A stretch of DNA of 64,000 nucleotides from Achromobacter sp. Bel (GTDB lineage Bacteria; Pseudomonadota; Gammaproteobacteria; Burkholderiales; Burkholderiaceae_B). Below, piece after piece: positions 45,761 through 54,951 of the stretch. The stretch lies in assembly GCF_012928505.1 (NCBI RefSeq), contig NZ_JABBJN010000019.1, positions 40,739 to 104,738 on the forward strand. Direction: 5' to 3'. The position numbers and the translations under genes are program-made. Under the pieces are notes generated by a model. That model saw nothing but the letters and a program-made list of their open reading frames with translations. It was not told the DNA's origin and ran no database searches. The stretch's first letter is position 1. Each line of letters begins with the position of its first letter.

Positions 45761-47514
45761 GCGTCTTCCAATTTCCCGCGCACCACCCGCAACACGCGGC
45801 CAAACCGGGCAGCAACCGTCGGCGAATGCGTCGCCAGCAGCAAGGTGCGGCCCGTGGAGAATGCCAGGATTTCATCCAACACCCGCGCCTGGGTCGCCTC
45901 GTCCAGGTGCGCGGTGGGCTCGTCCAGCAGGATCAGCCCGGGATCGCGCAGGAACAGGCGCGCCAACGCCACGCGTTGTGCCTGCCCCCCCGACAGGCCA
46001 TGGCCCCGGCTGCCCAGCAGCGTGTCCAGGCCCTGCGGCAGCGCGTCCGAAAACTCAAGCACACAGGCGCGCCGGGCGGCTTCCCGCAGGTCGGCGTCGG
46101 ACGCCCCCGGCCGGCCCAGCCGGATGTTGTCGGCGATCGACCCGGCCAGCAATTGCGGCTTCTGCCCGATCAGCCCCACGCGCTGGCGCAAAGCGGCTTC
46201 GTCCCAATCGTCCAGCGGCACGCCGTCCACGCGCACGTCGCCGTCGAATGGCCTCAACCGGGCAACGGCCTCGATAAGCGTCGACTTGCCGATGCCGCTG
46301 GGGCCCATCAACGCCACGTGTTCGCCCGGCGCCAGCCGCAACGCGGCGTCGACCAGCACCCGCTGACCCCGCCCCGGCGCCGTCACGCACAAGCCCGTCA
46401 CCTCGACTGGCGCGCCGGCTTCCGACGCCCGCGGCACGACGGTTCCGCGCCCGGCCGACGTCGGCTCGGCAGCGTCGTCTTGCGGCAACCCATCGAACAG
46501 CACGGCGATTTGCGTCACGGCAGCCAACGCCGTGGCGCGGTCGTGATAGTGCGCGGCGAACTGACGCAACGGTGCATAGACTTCCGGCGCCATCAGCAGG
46601 CAGAACAGCCCCGCCTGCAAGGTCAAGGGCGACCACCGCACATCCAGAAATCCAAGATAGGTCAGGCCGATGTAAACGGCCACGCCCGCCACGCCCAGCG
46701 CGGCGAAAAACTCCAGTACGGCGGACGACAGGAAAGCGATTCGCAGCACCGACATCGTGCGCTGGCGCAACGCATCGCTGGCAGCCACGACGGAAGCCGC
46801 CTCGGCTTCGGCGCGGCCATAAAGTTTCAGCGTCGACAGGCCGCGCAACCGGTCGGCGAAGAAACCGGACAAGCGGGCGAAGGCGCGCAGGTGGCGGCGG
46901 CTGGCGCCTTGCGCGCCCCACCCCACCAGGGCCATGAACAACGGGATCAGCGGCGCGGTGATCAGCAGCACCAGGCCCGCGATCACGTCCACCGGCAACA
47001 GCAGCACCGAAAACGCCACCGGCAGCATCGCGGCGGCGGCCATCGCAGGCAGGTACTTGGAAAAGAAGCCGTCCAGGGCCTCGACCTGGTCCACGACCGC
47101 GCTGGCCAATTCACCCGATGCCTTGCCGCGGCTCCAGTACGGGCCCTTCGCGACCAAGCGGGCGAACAGCGACTGGCGTACATGGCGCTTGATGCGTTCG
47201 GCGGCGTCCGCCCCAGCGCGTTCGCCCGCCCAGGTGATGCACGCGCGCAGCAGCATCAAGCCGGCGATGCCCAGGATGCCAGCCAGCAATTCCTGGCGCG
47301 GCGCCTGGCGGACGATGGCCGCGTCCAGCACGCTCGCCAGCAGCCAGGCCTGCACGACCAGCAAAGCGCCGCTGGCCAGCGGAGCAGCCCCCGCGAAAAT
47401 CAGCGGAACCCGCGCCGCCTTGGCAAGCGCCATCAACCACCGCGACTGTTCGCGCGGCGGTTTCTGCAGGCTGGCCGAGGGATCGTGCTCGAGGGTGCTA
47501 GCGCCGCCGCTCAC
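45757..47514 (-). CDS. cydD: thiol reductant ABC exporter subunit CydD
   Basis: A 585-residue half-transporter, partner of CydC. Membrane domain about 30-330; ATPase with Walker A GPSGIGKST near residue 400-410, signature LSGGQAQRV and Walker B LILLDEP. It begins with GTG at 47514, whose last bases form the cydX stop (GTGA overlap), so its translation is coupled to cydX. Confidence 0.94.
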   Translation of the reverse strand: MSGGASTLEHDPSASLQKPPREQSRWLMALAKAARVPLIFAGAAPLASGALLVVQAWLLASVLDAAIVRQAPRQELLAGILGIAGLMLLRACITWAGERAGADAAERIKRHVRQSLFARLVAKGPYWSRGKASGELASAVVDQVEALDGFFSKYLPAMAAAAMLPVAFSVLLLPVDVIAGLVLLITAPLIPLFMALVGWGAQGASRRHLRAFARLSGFFADRLRGLSTLKLYGRAEAEAASVVAASDALRQRTMSVLRIAFLSSAVLEFFAALGVAGVAVYIGLTYLGFLDVRWSPLTLQAGLFCLLMAPEVYAPLRQFAAHYHDRATALAAVTQIAVLFDGLPQDDAAEPTSAGRGTVVPRASEAGAPVEVTGLCVTAPGRGQRVLVDAALRLAPGEHVALMGPSGIGKSTLIEAVARLRPFDGDVRVDGVPLDDWDEAALRQRVGLIGQKPQLLAGSIADNIRLGRPGASDADLREAARRACVLEFSDALPQGLDTLLGSRGHGLSGGQAQRVALARLFLRDPGLILLDEPTAHLDEATQARVLDEILAFSTGRTLLLATHSPTVAARFGRVLRVVRGKLEDA

Positions 47515-47636
47515 TCGTCGCCACGGCTGGCGCGCGGGTCATGCGAATGCCCTTCGCGCAGCTCGAACCACATCGCATTGAGGATGGCGAACGCACACGC
47601 CAGGCCCAAGCCGAGTATCCACGAGAAATACCACAT
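47511..47636 (-). CDS. cydX: cytochrome bd oxidase small subunit CydX
   Basis: A 41-residue single-helix protein, easily missed by gene callers. It begins MWYFSWILGLGLACAFAIL, the highly conserved CydX/YbgT pattern, and has a polar tail with EGHSHDPR. CydX stabilises the haem region of CydAB. It lies 15 nt after cydB with an AAGGAG site and ends in a 4-nt GTGA overlap with cydD. Confidence 0.95.
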   Translation of the reverse strand: MWYFSWILGLGLACAFAILNAMWFELREGHSHDPRASRGDE

Positions 47637-47651
47637 GGTGGAGGCTCCTTT

Positions 47652-48806
47652 TCAGTATGAGTTGGGCGTGTCGCCCACGGAATCATGGGTGACCTTGCCG
47701 CGCATGACGCGATACACCCAGGCGGTGTAGAGCGTCACGATCGGCAGGAAGATGACGACCGCGATCACCATGATCCATAGCGTCAGATGGCTGGACGACG
47801 CGTCCCAGACGGTCAGGCCGGCTTGAGGATTGGTCGAGGACGGCATCAGGAACGGGAACAGCGAGAAGCCCACCGTCAGAATCACGCCTGTAATCGATAG
47901 CGCGGAGGCCAGGAACGACAGGACATGGGCGCGCACGCTCAACAGCAGCAGCACCAGCACCGCGCCCGCTACGCCCAGCGCCGGCGCGATCCACATCAAC
48001 GGCCATTTCGCGTAGTTGGCCATCCAGGCGCCGGCCTGCACGCTCACGGACTTGAGCATGGGATCCGACGGCCCCTTCATGTCGACCGCGCTGGTGATGA
48101 CGTGCCCGCCCAAGCCACCCGCCACCCAGAAGCCGCCCGCGACGAACAGCGCCACCGTCAGCAACGCCAGCAGGCGCCCCCAGTTGCGGGCCCGCGAAGA
48201 AATCGGGTCTTCCGTGCGCCAGGCCAGCAGCACCGCGCCGTGCATGGCCAGCATCACCACGCTCAGCACGCCGCACAACAGGGCGAATGGCGTGAACAGC
48301 TGATAGAAATGGCCTTCGTACACCATGCGCAGCGCAGAGCCCTGGAACGTGAATGGCACGCCAAGAATGATGTTGCCGACCGCCACGCCGAACACCAGCG
48401 AGGCCACCACGCCCGAAAAGCACAGCACGCCGTCCCAGCTGTTGCGCCAGCGGGTGCCTTCCATCTTGCTGCGGTACTTGAAGCCCACGGGACGCAGGAT
48501 CAGCGCGATCAGCGCCAGCATCATCGCCAGGTAGAACCCGGAGAACGACGCGGCATACAGCAACGGCCAGGCGGCGAAGATCGCGCCGCCCGCCGTGATC
48601 AGCCAGACCTGGTTGCCTTCCCACACCGGGCCGACCACATTGATCACCACACGGCGCTCGGCATCGGTCTTGGCCACGACGGGCAGCAAGGCGGCCACGC
48701 CCAGATCAAAGCCGTCCATAACGGCGAAGCCGATCAGCAAGGCGCCCAGCAGCGCCCACCAGATCACACGCAAGGTGCCATAGTCAAAAGGAATAAGGGT
48801 ATCCAT
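47652..48806 (-). CDS. cydB: cytochrome bd quinol oxidase subunit II
   Basis: A 384-residue membrane protein with about eight to nine helices, close to E. coli CydB (379). It has the conserved start YGTLRVIWWALLGALLIGFAVMDGFDLG-type region, GNQVWLITAGGAIFAAWP and the C-terminal LWIMVIAVVIFLPIVTLYTAWVY helix. It pairs with CydA to form the low-oxygen bd oxidase. It begins 13 nt after cydA. Confidence 0.96.
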   Translation of the reverse strand: MDTLIPFDYGTLRVIWWALLGALLIGFAVMDGFDLGVAALLPVVAKTDAERRVVINVVGPVWEGNQVWLITAGGAIFAAWPLLYAASFSGFYLAMMLALIALILRPVGFKYRSKMEGTRWRNSWDGVLCFSGVVASLVFGVAVGNIILGVPFTFQGSALRMVYEGHFYQLFTPFALLCGVLSVVMLAMHGAVLLAWRTEDPISSRARNWGRLLALLTVALFVAGGFWVAGGLGGHVITSAVDMKGPSDPMLKSVSVQAGAWMANYAKWPLMWIAPALGVAGAVLVLLLLSVRAHVLSFLASALSITGVILTVGFSLFPFLMPSSTNPQAGLTVWDASSSHLTLWIMVIAVVIFLPIVTLYTAWVYRVMRGKVTHDSVGDTPNSY

Positions 48807-48819
48807 CTGCTTCTCCCCC

Positions 48820-50394
48820 TCAGGCGCGCACGGCGGCGCGCACAGGATCGGCGGCGGCGTTGCCCGCTACCGGCCCATCGGATTTCGGACCCGCCTTGAT
48901 GGCGTGCAGCATCACCTTCACGCCGATGATCAGGAGGACCGTGTACAGCACCAGGAAGATCGCCAGGCTGATGGCCAGGTCGGCGATCGTCAGGCCCGAG
49001 GCGGCGTAGTACGTCGGCAGCACCCCCTCGATCACCCAGGGCTGGCGGCCGTATTCAGCCACGAACCAGCCGCTTTCAATGGCGACCCACGGCAGCGGCA
49101 GGCTCCACAGCGCCACCTTGAGCAGGCCGCGGCGACTGTCCAGGCGCCCGCGGGAGGCCAGCCAGAACGCCACGCCGAAGAACAGGATCAGGTACATGCC
49201 CACCGCCACCATGATGCGGAACGCCCAGAACAGCGGCGCCACATTGGGCACGGTGTCCACCGCGGCCTTCTTGATGTCCGCTTCAGTGACCTTGCTCATG
49301 TCTTCCTGGTAGCGCTTGACCAGCAAGGCGTAGCCCAGGTCGGGCCAGGTCTTGTCGAAGGTCAGGCGCGCGTCCACGTCCTTGGGATTGGCGCGTATCT
49401 TCTGCAGGGCGTCGTACGCGACCATGCCGTCGCGGATGCGGTTCTCGGCGCGCAGGATCAGGTCGTCGATGCCCAGCAACGGCGTGGTCAAGGAACGCGT
49501 GCCGATGATGCCCATGACGTACGGGATCTCGATGGCGAAGTCGTTCTTGCGCTCTGCCTGGTTCGGGATCGCGATCAGGTTGAAGGACGCGGGCGCCGGC
49601 TCGGTGTGCCACATGGACTCCATCGCCGCGATCTTCATTTTCTGGTGTTCCGTGGTCAGGTAGCCGCTTTCGTCGCCCAGCACCACGACCGACAGTGCGC
49701 CCGCCAGGCCGAAGCTGGCGGCGACCGCCATCGAACGCTTGGCCAGGTCGGTGTGGCGGCCCTTCAACAGGTACCAGGCGCTGATCGACATCACGAACAT
49801 GGCGCCCGCGACGTAACCCGCGCTGACCGTGTGCACGAACTTGGCTTGGGCCACCGGGTTGAAGATCACCGCCGCGAAGTCGGTCATCTCCATGCGCATG
49901 GTGTCGGGATTGAAGATCGCGCCCACCGGGTTCTGCATCCAGCCGTTGGCGATCAGGATCCACAAAGCCGAGAAGTTCGTGCCGAACGCCACCAGCCAGG
50001 TCACGACAAGGTGGCTGACCTTGGACATGCGGTTCCAGCCGAAGAAGAACAGGCCGACGAAGGTGGCTTCCAGGAAGAAGGCCATCAGCCCTTCCAGCGC
50101 CAGCGGCGCGCCGAAGATGTCGCCGACATAGTGGCTGTAGTAGGACCAGTTCATACCGAACTGGAACTCCATCACCACGCCGGTAGCGACGCCAAGCGCG
50201 AAGTTGATGCCGAAAAGGGTGCCCCAGAACATGGTCATCCGCTTCCAGATGGGGCGGCCGGTCATGACGTACACGCTTTCCATGATGGCCAGGATGAACG
50301 ACAGGCCGAGCGTGAGAGGGACGAACAGGAAGTGGTAAAGCGCGGTCGCGGCAAACTGGAATCGCGACAGATTTACGACGTCGAGATCAATCAT
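48820..50394 (-). CDS. cydA: cytochrome bd quinol oxidase subunit I
   Basis: A 524-residue haem-bearing subunit (E. coli 522). The N-terminal His of FQFAATALYHFLFVPLTLG is H21, and the GRQPWVIEG quinol-site motif is present. The loop between helices is long (about 255-390, NQAERKNDFAIEIP and ENRIRDGMVAYDALQKI), i.e. the long Q-loop E. coli type. It oxidises ubiquinol and reduces oxygen at low tension. A GGGAG site precedes ATG 50394. Likely controlled by the GbsR-type regulator 130 nt upstream. Confidence 0.96.
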   Translation of the reverse strand: MIDLDVVNLSRFQFAATALYHFLFVPLTLGLSFILAIMESVYVMTGRPIWKRMTMFWGTLFGINFALGVATGVVMEFQFGMNWSYYSHYVGDIFGAPLALEGLMAFFLEATFVGLFFFGWNRMSKVSHLVVTWLVAFGTNFSALWILIANGWMQNPVGAIFNPDTMRMEMTDFAAVIFNPVAQAKFVHTVSAGYVAGAMFVMSISAWYLLKGRHTDLAKRSMAVAASFGLAGALSVVVLGDESGYLTTEHQKMKIAAMESMWHTEPAPASFNLIAIPNQAERKNDFAIEIPYVMGIIGTRSLTTPLLGIDDLILRAENRIRDGMVAYDALQKIRANPKDVDARLTFDKTWPDLGYALLVKRYQEDMSKVTEADIKKAAVDTVPNVAPLFWAFRIMVAVGMYLILFFGVAFWLASRGRLDSRRGLLKVALWSLPLPWVAIESGWFVAEYGRQPWVIEGVLPTYYAASGLTIADLAISLAIFLVLYTVLLIIGVKVMLHAIKAGPKSDGPVAGNAAADPVRAAVRA

Positions 50395-50523
50395 TGGGAC
50401 GCTCCCAAGCAGTTGAGGTGCCGCGGCAACCGGCATGGTTCCCAGGCCGTCTCTCGCGCCATCTTACGGGCGTTACATACAACTTCATAGAGGTTTCCTG
50501 AAAAATCGGGGCGCATCGGGAAC

Positions 50524-51069
50524 TCAGCCCTTGCCCCGCAATTTGCCGGCGAAGCCCAGCACTTTCTGCACTTGCGACCCCAGTCGCATGAGCTTTTGCA
50601 CCGTCTCCGGGGGCAGGCGTTGAACCTCATCGAACCATCCGGAAGACAGTTCGATGAGCTCCAGCATTTCGGTCATGCGCTGCTGCGCGTAGGCGTCGTT
50701 GGGCCCCGACGGGGTCTCCAGCAAGGTGTCGCGCAGCAGGGTGAGCGTGGGATTGATTTCGCGCTTGCGCTTTTCTTCCATCAGGATGCGGAAGATCTCC
50801 CAGACGTCTTTGGGTGTCTCGAAGTAGTCGCGGCGATCGCCGACTTGATGGATCAGCTTGACCAGCCGCCAGGACTGCAACTCTTTCAGCCCCAGGCTGA
50901 CGTTCGAGCGCGAGAACCCCAGGGTTTCGGCGATGTCGTCAGCATTGAGCGGCTCGGGGTGCAGGAACAGCAACGCGTAGATCTGGCCGACGGTGCGGTT
51001 CACGCCCCAACGGCTGCCCATTTCGCCGAAATGCAGCACGAAACGTTCGTTTTGAGGAGTGAGAACCAT
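50524..51069 (-). CDS. GbsR/MarR-family transcriptional regulator
   Basis: A 181-residue winged-helix regulator of the GbsR type. The N-terminal FVLHFGEMGSRWGVNRTVGQIYALLFL precedes the HTH LNADDIAETLGFSRSNVSLGLKELQSW (about 41-67) and a long helical C-terminal half. It is the first gene of a leftward run into cydABXDC, so it probably senses a redox or respiratory signal and controls cytochrome bd. A promoter with a dyad over its -10 lies just upstream, which suggests autoregulation. Confidence 0.9.
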   Translation of the reverse strand: MVLTPQNERFVLHFGEMGSRWGVNRTVGQIYALLFLHPEPLNADDIAETLGFSRSNVSLGLKELQSWRLVKLIHQVGDRRDYFETPKDVWEIFRILMEEKRKREINPTLTLLRDTLLETPSGPNDAYAQQRMTEMLELIELSSGWFDEVQRLPPETVQKLMRLGSQVQKVLGFAGKLRGKG

Positions 51070-51134
51070 GAGTTATCGGCGCCAGCGGGTCAGGATCACG
51101 GCATGGCTGATAAATACAGTTACACCGCTTTCAG

Positions 51135-51174
51135 TAATTCCTGAAATTATCGAACAAACTGTGAGAAAGCGCAA
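51135..51174 (-). promoter_or_regulatory. promoter and candidate operator of gbsR-cyd
   Basis: On the minus strand TTGCGC (51174-51169), a 17-nt spacer and GATAAT (51151-51146) lie about 70 nt before the GbsR ATG. TAATT-N5-AATTA (51135-51149) overlaps the -10 end, a plausible GbsR operator. Confidence 0.55.
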
Positions 51175-51280
51175 ACCACACACCTGGCAGGGGCAATCGC
51201 ACAAGCCCCCGCTTCGGGGCCCGGGCGGACGGCCAGGGTCAAACTCCGGATACGGGCCGCGGACGGCCACCCAATGCAAA

Positions 51281-51308
51281 CAGCCACCGGCCGTAGGGCG
51301 GGTGGCTG
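51281..51308 (-). terminator. weak terminator hairpin after purT
   Basis: CAGCCACC (51281-51288) and GGTGGCTG (51301-51308) form an 8-bp stem with a 12-nt loop, about 57 nt past the purT stop. On the minus strand only TTT follows. It would separate purT from the gbsR promoter. Confidence 0.5.
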
Positions 51309-51364
51309 TAGACGGGGGCGACGCCCCGGCAGAAATTAAAAGGGACGAGCTTTATGCGGCGGTG

Positions 51365-52582
51365 TCAGCCCGCCTTGACCGAGACGGCGGCGGACACCCG
51401 CTTGGCCTTGGCGCGGGCGGTCGCCACGTCGTCGGCGACGGCCAGGCCCACGCCCATGCGGCGCTTGACGAAGGATTCCGGCTTGCCGAACAGGCGGATG
51501 TCGGTGCCGACTTCGGCCAAGGCTTCCGCCACGTTATGGAACGAGACGGCCGCAGCATCCACCCCGCCGTAGATGACGCTGCTGGCGCCCGGCTGGCGCA
51601 GGCGCGTATCCACCGGCAGGCCCAGCAGCGCGCGGGCGTGCAACTCGAATTCGTTCTGGGCCTGGGTGATCATGGTGACCATGCCCGTGTCGTGCGGGCG
51701 CGGGCTGACTTCCGAGAACCAGACCTGATCACCGGCCACGAAGAGTTCGACGCCGAAAATGCCCAGCCCGCCCAGGTCGGCCGTGACCGCCAGGGCGATT
51801 TCCCGGGCGCGTGCCAGCGCGGCGGGCGACATGGGGTGCGGCTGCCAGCTTTCGACGTAGTCGCCGTCGACTTGCTTGTGGCCGATGGGTTCGCAATACC
51901 GGGTCTCGACCGTGCCGTCGGCGCCGCGGGCGCGGACGGTCAACAGGGTGATTTCGTAGTCAAAGCGGATAAAGCCTTCGACAATGGCCCGCCCGCCGCC
52001 CACGCGGCCGCCTTCCTGCGCGTACCGCCACGATTGCGCCACGTCGTCGGCGGTTTTGATCACCGACTGGCCCTTGCCCGACGAAGACATGACCGGCTTG
52101 ATGACGCAGGGGTAGCCGATGCCCCCGTCGATGGCGGCGCGCAGTTCCGCCTCGGTATCGACGAATTTGTACGGGGATGTGGGCAGGCCTAGCGTCTCGG
52201 CCGCCAGGCGGCGGATGCCCTCGCGGTTCATGGTCAATTGGGCGGCCCGGGCGGTGGGGGTCACGCGCGCCACGCCGGCCGCTTCCAGCTCCACCAGCAA
52301 ACTCGTGGCAATAGCCTCGATTTCGGGGACAATAACGTGCGGCCGTTCCTGTTCGATGATCTTCTTCAGGGCGTCCGCGTCGGTCATCGAGACCACGTGC
52401 GCCCGGTGCGCCACCTGATGGCCGGGCGCATCCGCGTACCGGTCCACCGCGATGACTTCCACGCCCAGCCTCTGCAGGGCAATGATGACCTCTTTACCCA
52501 ATTCGCCGGATCCGAGCAGCATGACTCGGGTGGCCAGGGGGGACAGGGGCGTGCCAAGGACGGGGCTGGAAATGCTGGACAT
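51365..52582 (-). CDS. purT: formate-dependent phosphoribosylglycinamide formyltransferase
   Basis: A 405-residue ATP-grasp enzyme that makes formyl-GAR from GAR, formate and ATP in purine synthesis. It shows [48 protein letters not shown] and [14 protein letters not shown]. It is slightly longer than E. coli PurT (392). The start at ATG 52582 was chosen over a codon 84 nt upstream. Divergent from kdsD. Confidence 0.96.
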   Translation of the reverse strand: MSSISSPVLGTPLSPLATRVMLLGSGELGKEVIIALQRLGVEVIAVDRYADAPGHQVAHRAHVVSMTDADALKKIIEQERPHVIVPEIEAIATSLLVELEAAGVARVTPTARAAQLTMNREGIRRLAAETLGLPTSPYKFVDTEAELRAAIDGGIGYPCVIKPVMSSSGKGQSVIKTADDVAQSWRYAQEGGRVGGGRAIVEGFIRFDYEITLLTVRARGADGTVETRYCEPIGHKQVDGDYVESWQPHPMSPAALARAREIALAVTADLGGLGIFGVELFVAGDQVWFSEVSPRPHDTGMVTMITQAQNEFELHARALLGLPVDTRLRQPGASSVIYGGVDAAAVSFHNVAEALAEVGTDIRLFGKPESFVKRRMGVGLAVADDVATARAKAKRVSAAVSVKAG

Positions 52583-52686
52583 GGAGCGGGCCTGGATAGA
52601 AGGATTGAAAGCCGTTGAAAACAGCCGCCAGGATGCCATACGCCCCTGCCGGGGGCAAACCCGCATACTGATATTAAAATCGCCGC

Positions 52687-53676
52687 ATGACTGATCATCC
52701 CACTACATCGTCCGATACCGCGCTGGCATCTGCGCGCAGAACGCTGCAAATCGAAAGTCAGGGCCTGCTGGACCTGTCTGCCCGGCTGGACGACACCTTC
52801 ACCCAGGTCGTCGCCCTGCTGCTGGCGTGCCGTGGCCGCGTGGTCGTCACCGGCATCGGCAAGACCGGCCATATCGCCCGCAAGATCGCGGCGACGTTCG
52901 CCTCGACCGGCACGCCTGCCTTCTTCGTGCATGCCGCGGAGGCCGTCCATGGCGACCTGGGCATGATCACGCAGGACGATGTCGTCATCGCCATCTCGTA
53001 TTCCGGGGCGGGCCAGGAGCTCCTGACCATCCTGCCCGTGGCGCGCCGCATGGGCGCCAAGCTGGTGGCGATCACCGGCAACCCCCAATCGGAACTGGCC
53101 CTGCTGGCCGACGTGCACCTGGACGGCAGCGTGGCCGTGGAGGCCTGCCCACTGAACCTGGCCCCCACCGCCAGCACCACGGCGGCGCTGGCCCTGGGCG
53201 ACGCCCTCGCGGTCGCCTGCCTGGAAGCCCGCGGCTTCGGTCCGCAGGATTTCGCGCGCTCGCATCCGGGCGGCGCCCTTGGCCGCCGCCTGCTGACCCA
53301 CGTGCGCGACGTGATGCGCCAGGGCAACGCCCTGCCGATCGTGCTGGCCGGCACCCCGGTGTCGCAGGCGCTGGAAGTCATGTCCAACAAGGGCATGGGC
53401 ATGACGGTCGTCACCGACGCGCAGCACCGCCCGCTGGGGATCTTCACCGACGGCGACTTGCGCCGCCTGATCGCCCGGCACGGCGATATCCGCAGTCTGA
53501 CCGTGGAGGCGGGCATGACCCGGTCGCCACGCAGCATCAACCCCGACGCGCTTGCCGTCGAAGCCGCCCAGCAGATGGACGAGCTACGGCTCAGTCAGAT
53601 GCTGGTGCTGGACAATGACGGCGCGCTGCTCGGCGCCTTGCACATGCACGATCTGATGGCCGCTAAAGTGGTATGA
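52687..53676 (+). CDS. kdsD: D-arabinose 5-phosphate isomerase
   Basis: A 329-residue KpsF/GutQ-type isomerase that converts ribulose 5-phosphate to arabinose 5-phosphate, the first step of KDO synthesis. A SIS domain (about 35-180, [32 protein letters not shown] and SYSGAGQEL) is followed by two CBS domains (about 205-265, 270-328). It opens the block kdsD-kdsC-lptC-lptA-lptB, with a 4-nt overlap into kdsC. Confidence 0.95.
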   Translation: MTDHPTTSSDTALASARRTLQIESQGLLDLSARLDDTFTQVVALLLACRGRVVVTGIGKTGHIARKIAATFASTGTPAFFVHAAEAVHGDLGMITQDDVVIAISYSGAGQELLTILPVARRMGAKLVAITGNPQSELALLADVHLDGSVAVEACPLNLAPTASTTAALALGDALAVACLEARGFGPQDFARSHPGGALGRRLLTHVRDVMRQGNALPIVLAGTPVSQALEVMSNKGMGMTVVTDAQHRPLGIFTDGDLRRLIARHGDIRSLTVEAGMTRSPRSINPDALAVEAAQQMDELRLSQMLVLDNDGALLGALHMHDLMAAKVV

Positions 53677-54281
53677 CTATGAATCTTCCTGCTTCCGTGA
53701 CTCACCCGGCCGAAGCGCTGGTCCTTGCCCGTATCCCCGCCACCGTGCGCGACCGCGCCGCGGCCGTACGCCTGATGGTGTTCGACGTCGACGGCGTGCT
53801 GACCGACGGCAGCCTTTACTATGGCGAAAGCGGCGAACTGCAGAAGCGCTTTAACGCGCTGGACGGCCACGGCCTGCGCCTGCTGATGGAGGGTGGGCTG
53901 AAAGTGGCGCTGATGACCGGCCGTTCGGGCCCCATCGTGGCGCGCCGCGCCGCCGAACTGGGCATCGCGGAAGTCATGCAGGGCGTGCGCGACAAGGGTT
54001 CGGCCCTGGCAGAACTTGCGCAGCGCAACGGTGTCCAACTGAACCAGACCGGCTATATGGGCGATGACATCATCGACCTGCCGGCCATGCAGCGCGCAGG
54101 CTTCGCCGTCAGCGTGCCGAACGCGCCCGGCTATGTCAGCCAGGCGGCGCATTGGATCTCGACGCAACCGGGCGGCAGCGGCGCGGTGCGCGAATGCTGC
54201 GACCTGCTGCTGGCCTCGCAGGGACGCCTGGGCGCGTTCCTGGCGGCGCCGGGCCTGCTGGGTCCCGGCGCTATCCAATGA
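53673..54281 (+). CDS. kdsC: 3-deoxy-D-manno-octulosonate-8-phosphate phosphatase KdsC
   Basis: A 202-residue HAD phosphatase that yields free KDO for lipopolysaccharide. The catalytic DVDGVLTDG places D38 and D40; the MTGR motif II and GDDIIDLPAM motif IV follow. Tetrameric C0-type family with no cap. ATGA overlap with kdsD; a second ATG at 53679 is possible. Slightly longer than E. coli KdsC (188) because of both ends. Confidence 0.96.
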   Translation: MTMNLPASVTHPAEALVLARIPATVRDRAAAVRLMVFDVDGVLTDGSLYYGESGELQKRFNALDGHGLRLLMEGGLKVALMTGRSGPIVARRAAELGIAEVMQGVRDKGSALAELAQRNGVQLNQTGYMGDDIIDLPAMQRAGFAVSVPNAPGYVSQAAHWISTQPGGSGAVRECCDLLLASQGRLGAFLAAPGLLGPGAIQ

Positions 54282-54319
54282 CCCTCTTGAACACGCATAC
54301 GCCCGCGCGGCGAACCTGA
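54278..54319 (+). CDS. candidate 13-codon bridging ORF between kdsC and lptC
   Basis: The ATG (54278) overlaps the kdsC stop (ATGA). The frame MTLLNTHTPARRT ends in TGA at 54317-54319, which shares its last A with the lptC start (TGATG). lptC has no clear ribosome site of its own. It may serve translational coupling. It could be chance; product function is not implied. Confidence 0.35.
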   Translation: MTLLNTHTPARRT

Positions 54320-54951
54320 TGAAAGAACGTTTCCCTTCACTGATCGCGCTGTTCCTCCTGCTGGTGCTCGTCACCAGTTCCTGGTGGGCCGCCGATTACG
54401 CGCAACGCGCCATCCAGGTGGACCCGCCGCGCCGCATCACGCACGAGATGGACGCGTGGTCGCGCGATTTCGTGATGCTGCGCACCGATCCGACGGGGCG
54501 CCCCATCAATCGGCTGGAAGGCGAATACGCCGAACACTTCCCCGACGACGACTCCTATCACATCACCGCGCCGCGCGCGGTGGGCCAGCGCGAAGCCAAC
54601 CCGATCACGGTGGGCGTTGCGAAGACCGCGGTAATGGAGCAAGGCGGCAAGCGCATCGTCATGAATGGCGACGCCCACGTGCATCGCCAGCCCGACGCCA
54701 ACAACGACATACTGGACGTGCGCAGCCAGCAGTTGATCATCCTGCCGGACGAAGATGTGGTTTTCACCGACCTGCCCGCCGAGGTGATCAAGGGCCGTTC
54801 GCGCATGAACGGCAAGGGCATGCACTACAACAACAAAACACGCCAATTGCAGGTATCCGCGTCAACGGACGTCGAGATCGCCGGTTCCGAAGGCAAGCAA
54901 CAGCGCCGGACCGAGATACCCGCCAACAACTCTGACCAGAAGAAACCATGA
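54319..54951 (+). CDS. lptC: LPS export ABC transporter periplasmic protein LptC
   Basis: A 210-residue inner-membrane-anchored protein with one N-terminal helix (about 7-24) and a periplasmic beta-jellyroll. The LptC segments present are LEGEYAEHFPDDDSYHITAP, VMNGDAHVHR and VRSQQLIILPDEDVVFTDLP. It passes LPS from LptB2FG to LptA. The start at 54319 fits the length of the family and overlaps a short upstream ORF; it lacks a strong ribosome site. Confidence 0.93.
   Translation: MKERFPSLIALFLLLVLVTSSWWAADYAQRAIQVDPPRRITHEMDAWSRDFVMLRTDPTGRPINRLEGEYAEHFPDDDSYHITAPRAVGQREANPITVGVAKTAVMEQGGKRIVMNGDAHVHRQPDANNDILDVRSQQLIILPDEDVVFTDLPAEVIKGRSRMNGKGMHYNNKTRQLQVSASTDVEIAGSEGKQQRRTEIPANNSDQKKP

Noticed and set aside
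48904..50490. 528-codon frame antisense to cydA
   Set aside because: His/Gln/Arg-rich shadow translation of a conserved gene.
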